Shown here one piece after another: positions 56,155 to 64,000 of a stretch of 64,000 bases of DNA. Source of the DNA: Podospora pseudocomata. Its lineage: Eukaryota > Ascomycota > Sordariomycetes > Sordariales > Podosporaceae. A model generated the notes under the pieces. That model did not search any database. It was not told the DNA's origin and saw only the letters and a list, made by a program, of their open reading frames with translations. The stretch is from the NCBI RefSeq assembly GCF_035222375.1, contig NW_026946366.1, forward strand, positions 2,046,001 to 2,110,000, in the 5' to 3' direction. Each line of letters begins with the position of its first letter. The stretch's first letter is position 1. Made by a program: the position numbers and the translations under genes.

Positions 56155-58676
56155 CGTGAAGAACGTCTTAGTTGGTGTTTATGTATTCAAGCAAAGAGTG
56201 TGCTGATGACGATGCCTAGCCGCCACTGTGGGACTGTGTTGCTGTGTGGTGCGAAGGTCCGGATATAGCGGGCCGGACGGAAGTGAATGAGTTGATGGGC
56301 CAAGAAGGACCCTGGGGGTGTTGAACAATGAAGATCAACAAGCGATAGGAAGGGTAAAATAAAAAATTAAATATGAGACAAATGAGGGGATACACCAGGC
56401 ATTCCCAGAGACAGAGGGTAGAGAAAAGGAAAAATAAAGACGATTTCGGTCGAGGAGAGCAGATCCTCAGAAGGGGAGGGGGCGAAGGTGCGAGTACGTG
56501 GCCGTCGAGGGTTTATCAAGTGACCAGCACAAAGAATAGGGCAGTGAAAGCGGTGCGAAACGTTGACCGACATAAAAGGGCCGCCACTTGACGACCGTTG
56601 AGAATGGCATTGTTATATGACATGGGAAATCAGACGAGGCCTTGCCTTGTACGGATTTCCACGGAAAAGACGGAACTGAGCCTAACTTGGCCCGCAGTCC
56701 AGACCAGCAACAGACTGTCAAGGCTGACAACATTTGGTGCTGCTGGGAAGGTTTTCGGTCTCGGGTAGAGGAAGCGAAAGTCAACGAGTGGTTATGAGGC
56801 CACTTAGGCTCACCTAGGTTGAGGTTATTTTGTGGGGCAGCCCCGCGAAGGTGAGCAGAACAGGCGCGCGGCAGGTCGAGAGACGCCGGCCAAGTGCGAT
56901 CAATCGATTGTTGTTTCGATCTTGGCCAAACAAAGGCCAGCCTCGATAGGCGGATGACGTTTGTTCTGGAATGGTTGGTGATTGGTCGAAGGCTTCTTCT
57001 TTGAGAATTCGGAGAGGACGACAAAGGGTGCAAGATAAAGATAGAAACCACATGGATGGAAAGAAAGGAACAAGAGGCGAGAGATATCATGCCGGGGGAA
57101 CATGCAGCTTTTGAAAGCCTATTCCCATCAAGTCGGACCATGACTCTGCGGGGGCAATCAAGGGTCAGCCACTGGGCAGCAGTCCTGCTTGCTGAGAAGG
57201 GCAGGCACGGACAGCGGAGAGTGAATTTCGCCTCGAGCAGGCACATCACGGCTAGAACGGATCACCGTGAGGTGCGGATGCCATGCCCGAAAGAGGGGAC
57301 TGGAATACCTGCAGTCATGACGATTGGCTGCGATGGATACTCGGCAGTATGCAACACACACGACCGGACTCTGTAGCCTCTGAGTTAGAATGGTGACAGA
57401 TATCATCTACTACCTCGCTTCTTGGGAACAACTAGCCAATACTGGAGTGCCAGCGAGCTCTTGTTTTCAAATACCCCACGCTGTGAAATGTTGGGGAAGA
57501 AGTCAGTGAGCAGTTTGAGGCCAGTGTCATCACCCAACCCCAAGAGCGAGGCCCGTCAACGCCCGGCCCTGCAAGCGGCCATGCCGGCCATGAATCCCCA
57601 AGCGCCGTACCAGTGTGGGAGGAACTGCACGTCACACAAAGTTGATCATAGGCCCCATTGGGGCCCGATGACGACCGAGCTCGAGACCTGTACCCATACA
57701 GCAAGATGTTCACCGCCGTGACCTGGTCCTGTTCGGCCTATCATGCATGTTGTGAATGGCCTCAACAGCTGTGAAGTCTGCATGTCTCAGAGCTGGACCT
57801 CAAAGGTGGGTGGTTCCGTAAAGTAATTCGTTCCGGGAGGTCATCCGGGCTGTTCGATCGGCGGTGCTCCGCACTTTAGCTGCCCCGCTGTCTTGGCACA
57901 CTGAGACATTGCGATCGGATGCGGGATGATTGCTGCGATGCTTATTTGACTGATGAAGTACTGATGAAGTATTGAGGCCGCGAGAAGGCCATGAAGGTCA
58001 TGAAGGCGTCTGGAATATCGATATCACATTCCTGTCCTTGGATTTTCGCAGGATCTCGAGATGGTGTGGGTGTAGGGTAGCGGCGTACTTCCGCCGACCT
58101 CCGAACATAATCCTCCGGCCCGTGAGAGCTTCACGGAACGCTCCGAGGCTGGGTTCGATATCGGATGAGGTAAATGAGTGGGGCCTTGTCGGTCTGTCCG
58201 ATGCGCAAGCGCAAAGTATCAAAAGCTGGCTGATCCTTGTAAGGCGAAATTGGCGGTATATGCGTGGAAGACTCCGTGAAATGGTCCATATTTCTTCGAG
58301 AGAGAAGGGAACACAGAGTTGAGAAGTTGCTGGCTGGAGAGCCATCCAACAGTCAACCGAAGATTTCCCGTATCAAAGTGTAAGTGAATGGGGCGCACTG
58401 GCCACCTTGTGGTCCGGCATCCCCTGTCGAACTCACCCCTACGCTAAATCTTGAGGCGATGTGGCAGATTTGGTAAGGCGAAGCTGGCAGCTCTCTCCAG
58501 GTGGCCTTCCAGCAGTCCATTCTCCAAATTGTCTGTACACCACGCGACAATTCAGCAGACGACCGAATTGCCCAACGACATTTTTTTCCCTTTCCACGCC
58601 GGCACGCACGCAACCATCAATCAATTGATCTTAACTCTTTTTTAATTCATTTTTTACCCACACACAAACCGCCGCA
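56155..58676. other. 2.5 kb gap without a recognised gene
   Basis: A leftward 260-codon open frame at 56467-57249 has no family features and a composition typical of chance frames. A minor tandem duplication (CTGATGAAGTA) is at 57951-57971. The right end carries the Sec61 gamma promoter, with T-rich sequence at 58560-58660. Confidence 0.4.
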
Positions 58677-59003
58677 ATGTCCGACCAAGTGCAAGAAATC
58701 CTCGACGTCCCTCGCGAGTTCCTCAAGGACGGTATCCAGTTCATCCACAAGGCCCAGAAGCGTCTGTCTATGCATTGTCTCTTAGCCGGGGTGTCACCAT
58801 GCTAACGATTGAACAGCCGACCAGAAGGAGTTCCTCAAGATCTCGCAAGCCGTTGGCGTCGGTTTCCTCAGTATGTCCGGTCTAGTTACAGCTACCAATA
58901 CCGAATACAGTTGACTAACAGTTATGCAGTCATGGGCGCCGTCGGCTACTTCGTCAAGCTCATCCACGTTCCCCTTAACAACATCCTCGTCGGTGGCGCG
59001 TAA
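58677..59003 (+). CDS. sss1: Sec61 gamma subunit (Sss1)
   Basis: Sss1 is the small clamp subunit of the ER Sec61 translocon. Three exons (58677-58761, 58817-58870, 58930-59003) give 70 residues. The amphipathic N-terminal helix ([19 protein letters not shown]) is followed by [21 protein letters not shown] and the single membrane helix with [18 protein letters not shown], the family signature. Introns are 55-59 nt. The protein is tail-anchored and so would itself need help for insertion; the GET3 gene lies about 6 kb away, which is likely coincidence. Confidence 0.97.
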
Positions 59004-59375
59004 ATCTGCTTTTTCGAACGGGAGATGATTGGCCGGGAGAAGGGAAGGACACGAACGACAGAGACGAGATACCAATAAACCGAATCAACGGGGACCGGGA
59101 TCGAGTCCAGTGCAACGATACGTAATCAAGACGCGATGCATTCACGGCGGGAGCAGTCATGATACCACACATGATTGGGGACATGCGAGATAGGGACAGG
59201 GCGGGCGCAAAGATATCCATACATATTTCATCAGGTGTTTCGGCGGGCGATGGCGGCGGAACAAAACACTCAATAAAACCTTTCTGGTCATCAATAATTT
59301 TGCTCTAGCTAAGGATGCAATGTAGGGGCGCAATTGTACAAAAGTTTCTCAATGCAAGATCGAAACAGGGATCTA
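59004..59375. other. Convergent 3' region, SSS1 / methyltransferase
   Basis: 372 bp, no gene recognised; contains AATAAA-like signals at 59084 and 59270. Confidence 0.4.
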
Positions 59376-60520
59376 TCATGGTTTCGCGAACCCCATGACA
59401 GCATACCGGAAGCTGCCATTGGCATACCCTCTCCTCATGGCACGGAATGCTTGCAAAAAGGCAATGCCATCTCTGCCTTGGCTGAAAGCAAACGCCCACA
59501 AGGACGGGTTCTGGATCAACGACCAAGAAATATCCCTACACCATTGTGTTAGCAGCCAACCTCCTCGAGACTATTTTGTTCAGGAAACTTACCATGTTTT
59601 CTTCACCTCCTGACTGATATCCTTCGGTCCCCCCACAACCTCTAGCCCGACCTCCTTCGCAAACTGCACATATCCATTCACCGTGCACATTGGCGGCAGC
59701 AGCATCCCATCCTCAATCGGCTTAATATCCGCATCAAACTGCTCCTGCGTCAAGCCCTCATCCTTGAACCAATCCGCCAGCACCAGTTTCCCGCCTGGTT
59801 TCAGCACATCAAACGCATTCCTGAAAAAGAGATCCTTCTTGGGGAAGTGAGAGAGCGCTTCTGAGATCCAGACAATGTCGAACTTGTCGTCCGGGCCGGT
59901 GAAGTAGCTCCCGAGGGTTTCGGCGTCGAGCTCGATAAAGCGGACTTTGCCGGGGCCGAGGGGGATGTACTCCCCGTCTGGGTACTGCTTGCTGCTGCTG
60001 TCGGAGAGCTTTTTGGCGCTTTGGACCTGCTTGCTGGAGATGGTGATGCCCGTCACGTGGGCGGCTAGCTCGCGGGCGAGGAAGCGGGAGGTGCCGCCTA
60101 TTCCGCAGCCTACGTCGAGGATCTTGAGGGGTGGTGAGGTTGGAGCGGGGGAGGTGTGGATTTGGGAGGTTTCTAGGAGGAGGCGGATGAGGTTGATTTG
60201 GGCTTCTTCTTTTGGGAGGTCGGGGGAGGAGGGGGGCCAGTATCCGTGGTGGATGTGTTCGCCCCTGGGGGGGTTTGTTAGTGAGTGTCGTGACAATGTA
60301 AGTAAAGTATTTATGAGCTGGAGATGTACCAGAGGTTCAAGTAGTAGTCGCTTGCTAGGTCGTAGTGAAGCTTGATGCGGTCTTTGAGCTCCTGCATGGT
60401 TGTGTGGGCAAGTCCGAGGGGGGTGTCATATTGCTTGCTGAGAGGGGTCGTCTCCTGCTCACTTGATTTTCCCTCACCAGTGATGTTGGTTGGCTTCTGG
60501 GTTTCGGGAGCGGCACTCAT
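59376..60520 (-). CDS. SAM-dependent methyltransferase, class I
   Basis: Three exons (60520-60330, 60264-59593, 59535-59376) give 340 residues. The first exon contains QELKDRIKLHYDLASDYYLNLW, and joining gives W-GEHIHHGYW, the pattern seen in gamma-tocopherol- and sterol-type small-molecule methyltransferases. Motif I is LDVGCGIGGTSRFLA near 113-126. Motif II is FDIVWISEALSHFP, and motif III is LKPGGKLVLADWF. The final exon encodes a helical cap ending FRYAVMGFAKP. No transit or signal peptide is evident. The substrate is not known. Confidence 0.88.
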
Positions 60521-60995
60521 GTTGATGGCTTGGCGCGGTGAAGCTGTGTAAGTCAATTGGTGAACCAAATGATCGGGATACGGATTCAAGACGTCAACTG
60601 TTGCAGAAAGGCGGGAAAGTAAACAATCGAGGCCGGAGAGGTTCACGGATTAAAGTTCAGTCAAAAGCCACGTCGCGTGGCTTCACCCAATAAATCAACG
60701 TCATGACGCCCTGAGTTCGCATCCCGTTTCTGGGACATGTGCAAGCAAGCAAGACAATGTAGGCAAGTGGAGCAGATGTCGTGGTCGTCATTGGCCCACC
60801 CAGATTCCGGATTACATTGTCCATGGTCCCAAGTGGCTTTCTTCAGATTGCCTTGGTTGGTGTCTTACTCTGCTCAAGCTCTCGAGATGATTCAAAAGAA
60901 AACGGTTCGTACTTGTCCTCCCCAGCGAAGCAAAACTTGTCCTTCAACCGCCCGAGTACAGGAAAGGACAAGAGGACAAAAATACAAAAGTAAAT
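60521..60995. other. Intergenic between methyltransferase gene and tRNA
   Basis: 475 bp, no gene recognised. Confidence 0.4.
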
Positions 60996-61113
60996 TGACT
61001 CGAGCGCGATTCGAACGCGCGCCTCTTTCGAGACTAGAATGCACCTGCCATACTGATAGGAAGATATTGAGATATCTTGAGTCTAGCGCCTTAGACCGCT
61101 CGGCCATCGAGCC
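60996..61113 (-). tRNA. tRNA-Leu(CAA) with intron
   Basis: Read on the minus strand from 61113. The acceptor stem GGCTCGA pairs with TCGAGTC (one G-U), and the D arm holds GCCGAGCGGTCTAAGGC. Anticodon stem CTAGA pairs with TCTAG, and the anticodon CAA is at 61079-61077. A long variable arm (TCTCGAAAGAG) marks a type II tRNA. The T arm is GCGCG TTCGAAT CGCGC, and the discriminator is A. A 36-nt intron at 61075-61040 follows the base after the anticodon, the standard place. tRNA-Leu(CAA) is among the fungal tRNAs that usually carry an intron. Confidence 0.93.
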
Positions 61114-62055
61114 ATGTTATTTGATGAATGTCGGTGATGGAGTTTCGCCATATGATGAGCCCATTGTTGAACCATCTTTTTTATCACATTTTCATCTTCA
61201 TCCATGTAAGCGGAATCCGATCTTGTTAGCAAACAAATCCGAAGGCAACGGCCTTTTGCGGTGTATCTCTCTTGCTTCACGGTCTGTGATCCTAGCTTGA
61301 TGAGAGGTTCTTTCTTGAACTTCACACCAGTGCGTATCTACGATGATGCGAAACGCTACAAGAACATTTGGATTTTCATCGACTTTTCAGGATTGCTAGT
61401 AGGATAATGTCATCCAGTGCAAGAGAGAACCCAAACAAGATGACTCGGCCGGGACGCGCCTCGTGAGCTCGGAAGAGCAACCTATTATATGGTCCCGATT
61501 CTTGTTACCCGTAGTGGTGAAGACGGAGCACCCAGGTAAGTCGCTCGAGATATGGCTAAGGAGCTTACTCCTCGGCCTTACATTTGACCAAACTGTCCAG
61601 CAAGGATTGACAGTCGACATGCCGGAGACATCACAATGGTCACAGCACACAGAGCGAGGAGCTCTCACAGACACCACAACCCTTGTTGGACGCAGCACTC
61701 ATACGGCCGATAATCTCAGAGTAGGCTATGCGTTTACCTACTATCGGCCGCTCGTTGAGCAGAGCTAACAATGTCCCCCTATTCTGATTGCTCCTGGCCT
61801 CGGACTTGGAGCGTTAAACGATCCGCGAGGCTGGTGACAAAACAAAGGCGATGGCGATGCGGTTGTCCAATTTCTGGATGAACTCTTCATCGTGCCAGGT
61901 AGGCCTTGAGAAGATCACTAGGTATATAAGGTGTGAAGCTCCCAGGTCATATCCCCTTTCTGTCCATCATCACCACCACAGTCTCAACATCACCTCCAGA
62001 CCAACTCACACATCACACACTATTCCACTTTTAAACAACCAACCAACCTTTCAAA
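61114..62055. promoter_or_regulatory. Upstream region of the first But2-like gene
   Basis: About 940 bp. The right part, 61795-61930, resembles 63230-63355 upstream of the next paralogue. A TATATAA box lies at 61923-61929, 127 bp before the ATG. An open frame at 61463-61768 has no recognised features. Confidence 0.5.
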
Positions 62056-62561
62056 ATGCAGTTAACAACCCTCTTCATGACCCTCTCAGCTGCTGCCGGC
62101 CTCGTTCTTGCCGCCCCTACTTCTGGCGCCACCTTGACACCTGCCAGCGTATCCAGTCCGATCTCCAGGGAATGAACGTTACCTACCGCCCCGATATGAT
62201 CCACCTCTACCGCTCGAGCAATGCCTCTTTCAACGTCCCCGCCAACGCCCGTGGTCCCTGCTCTCTTATTGCGGCCTTTCCGGCCGACTATTCGATTAGA
62301 GACTCCTCGGTTGAGCAAGGCGGCAACCCCATTGCTGTCAACGTCACCGACGTTGATGGTCCCACCCCCGACTCCCTCGTTGGTACCGTTCGCTTCCCTT
62401 CTGCCTTGCCTGGTCCGACGACTAAGGAGGCAGTCAAGATCACCATCAACAGTTTTGCCTGCAGGGAGAAGATGACTTACCATTTTGAGGCCGCCGAGTT
62501 GGGTTCGGTTCAGTTCAAGAACACGGCGGATGCTGGGCTCTTCATTGAATATAGCTGCTAA
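62056..62561 (+). pseudogene. Secreted But2-like protein gene, frame broken after the signal peptide
   Basis: ATG 62056 opens a clear signal peptide (MQLTTLFMTLSAAAGLVLAAP), but this frame stops at TGA 62173-62175. The mature domain continues in another frame from about 62130 to TAA at 62561. It has DTCQRIQSDL, GPCSLIAAFPADY, ITINSFACREKMTYHFEA, and the end AGLFIEYSC. The neighbouring paralogue at 63502 has signal peptide and domain in one frame, so a single net indel near 62115-62130 has separated them here. The domain looks like the C-terminal But2 type seen in secreted fungal proteins: a Cys-Ser-Leu strand, FP turn, Ser-Phe-x-Cys strand and GL-Y/F-I end. The break may be real or a sequencing error. 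Confidence 0.7.
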
Positions 62562-63501
62562 GCAACCACTTATTGAGATGAGGACGTTGGTGATTTAGGG
62601 TTTGTGGGTAATCGGGAATATGGCGTGCGTCCTTCGTACCAGCTTTGGGAGCCACATTTAAATGGAAGCTCAGCGGCATGGGGGTATCTCATGGGGGTTA
62701 GAGATTCAGACGCTCCCTGTTCTTTGATAGACAGCAAGGGGATTTTATTAGTGAACTTTGAAACATGAGGACATTGTCAGATGATAGTGATTTGTAGAAT
62801 GAGGGTCGCATATTTGTGAACTGTCCAAGCGTACCTATGCACTCTTTACTTAATTCCCTCCCAAGTCTCGGGGCGCAATCACAAGGGTTTCCCTTTTTTA
62901 AGGAACCCAGGCCAGAAGAAAAAGGTGATGTATTGAAGCAAAACGGCCACGAAAACCCACATATCACATAAACTACACAACTACATCCTATGGGGCCTAA
63001 GCTTTAGGAGTAACCTGGCCTGACCTGACTGAACGCTTACGGGGGGCAACTCATCTCATCTTTGTATAACTCCTTACCAAAGGCATACGCCGCCTAAGCT
63101 GCTTGGATCCACGACCAACAAGAGGGAGGAACGTCACTACCGCCAACACTATCATACACAACATCCGCACGGCCGACTAGCCCAGAAATGTTCTCCGGAT
63201 AGTCCGCCATGCTCTTAATCCCATTGTCCTCGACCTCGCACTTGGAGCACTCGACTACCAACGAGCTGTGGAGCAACAAAGGCGGTGATGTCCTTGCTCA
63301 ACCTTCGGATGAACTCTCCATCATGCCAGTCAGACCTTAGAGGATATGTCTATAAGATACCGGTTCTCCCCTAAAACAAGTCTCATCTCTATTTAACATC
63401 ATCATAGCCTCAAGCCTCTCTTACCTTACACTTTTAACTGCGACCTCGGCCGGCGCCTACACTCAAATTGAAAGTCGGACCACCCTCTTGCACTCTTCAA
63501 G
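62562..63501. promoter_or_regulatory. Spacer between the But2-like paralogues
   Basis: 940 bp. The right part repeats the promoter of the first copy, with TATAAG at 63351-63356, about 150 bp before the ATG. Confidence 0.5.
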
Positions 63502-64000
63502 ATGCATTTCTCAACCCTCTTCATCGCCCTGTCAGCCGCTGCCGGCCTCTCCCTTGCGGCCCCCACCTCTCATACCGACCAATCCACTTGCCAGCGTGTG
63601 AAGTCGGAATCGTACAAGGTCCACATCGCCACCCACTCCAATGAACCCGTGGAACCCGAAGTCTTGACTTTCTCCCTCCCCGACGGTACCCACGGCACCT
63701 GCTCTCTCATCGCCGACTTCCCGGCCGGCTATCCGATTATCGACTCTGGCGTTGAGGATGGCCGTAGCCCCCTTCCCATCAACGTGGTTGATTTCCACTC
63801 TAACGAACACGGCGCCGAAGTTGGCCCCGTCCTCGGTACATTCCGGATTTCTTCCGCCCTGCCTGACAAGAAGACCACAAAAGCGGTCAAATTGACCATC
63901 GCCAGTTTTCCTTGCGAGTGGATAAGGCTGTTTATAATCGAGGTTGCGGCCATAGGCCTGGTCGACTTCGAGCTGAATGACAAGAGCTGGCTGTTTATTG
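63502..64000 (+). CDS. Secreted But2-like protein, cut by the window end
   Basis: The frame runs from ATG 63502 to the right edge without a stop (166 codons visible). A signal peptide (MHFSTLFIALSAAAGLSLAAP) is followed by a mature region with STCQRVKSESYKV, GTCSLIADFPAGYPI, LGTFRISSALPDKKTTKAVK and LTIASFPCEW. It is about 40-50% alike by eye to the upstream copy, and signal peptides and promoter are clearly related. The protein is probably an extracellular But2-domain protein; its function is unknown. The C-terminus lies beyond the window. Confidence 0.8.
   Translation, partial: MHFSTLFIALSAAAGLSLAAPTSHTDQSTCQRVKSESYKVHIATHSNEPVEPEVLTFSLPDGTHGTCSLIADFPAGYPIIDSGVEDGRSPLPINVVDFHSNEHGAEVGPVLGTFRISSALPDKKTTKAVKLTIASFPCEWIRLFIIEVAAIGLVDFELNDKSWLFI

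Noticed and set aside
56467-57249. 260-codon open frame on the minus strand in a gene-poor stretch
   Set aside because: No start context, domain, or coding-like codon bias; Ser/Arg/Cys-rich composition typical of random frames.

Overview
The window is nuclear DNA of a filamentous ascomycete, most likely a Sordariomycete and probably Sordariales. It has short introns (about 50-125 nt) with GTAnGT donors and CTAAC-like branch points, dense intron-bearing genes on both strands, and fungal versions of housekeeping proteins. It holds one tRNA and no rRNA gene, CRISPR array, virus-like element or transposon that I can recognise. I built gene models by hand from reading frames, splice signals and remembered family motifs; no database search was run.

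Layout. 1-8.9 kb: tail of an unidentified protein, UreF, TOM40, a phosphofructo-2-kinase without its phosphatase histidine, and a MAT2B-like reductase. 9.6-20.9 kb: a large RA-PH protein, farnesyl diphosphate synthase, the APC/C subunit Cdc23/Apc8, and a secreted protein gene whose frame continues through TAG codons. 22-34 kb: a tail-anchored FHA protein, the dynamin Vps1, gamma-glutamyltransferase, monothiol glutaredoxin Grx5 and a membrane-linked SDR. 34-45 kb: a CoA-transferase family III enzyme, a decayed 2EXR gene, a GST, tryptophanyl-tRNA synthetase, mitochondrial release factor 1 and a damaged serine carboxypeptidase gene. 46-54.8 kb: a PRELI/Ups-like lipid transfer protein, Mpe1, Get3 and HIU hydrolase. 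55-64 kb: a small unknown protein, Sec61 gamma, a SAM methyltransferase, an intron-containing tRNA-Leu(CAA), and a tandem pair of secreted But2-like genes, the second cut by the window end.

These genes do not form one pathway cluster. There are loose functional links. UreF and HIU hydrolase both serve purine nitrogen recovery. GGT and Grx5 converge and both concern glutathione. WRS1 and MRF1 share a divergent promoter and both serve translation. TOM40, Grx5, MRF1 and the PRELI protein are mitochondrial. Get3 and Sec61 gamma serve ER protein insertion.

The most unusual signal is at 19954-20931. The secreted-protein frame meets a TAG, then runs on for over 70 codons with strong coding bias, interrupted only by further TAGs. 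This is the pattern expected of genes restored by A-to-I mRNA editing (UAG to UGG) in Sordariomycete fruiting bodies. Other points of note are the phosphatase-dead PFK-2, two genes carrying frameshifts, a fossil 2EXR gene, and a duplicated promoter-plus-gene block at the right end.
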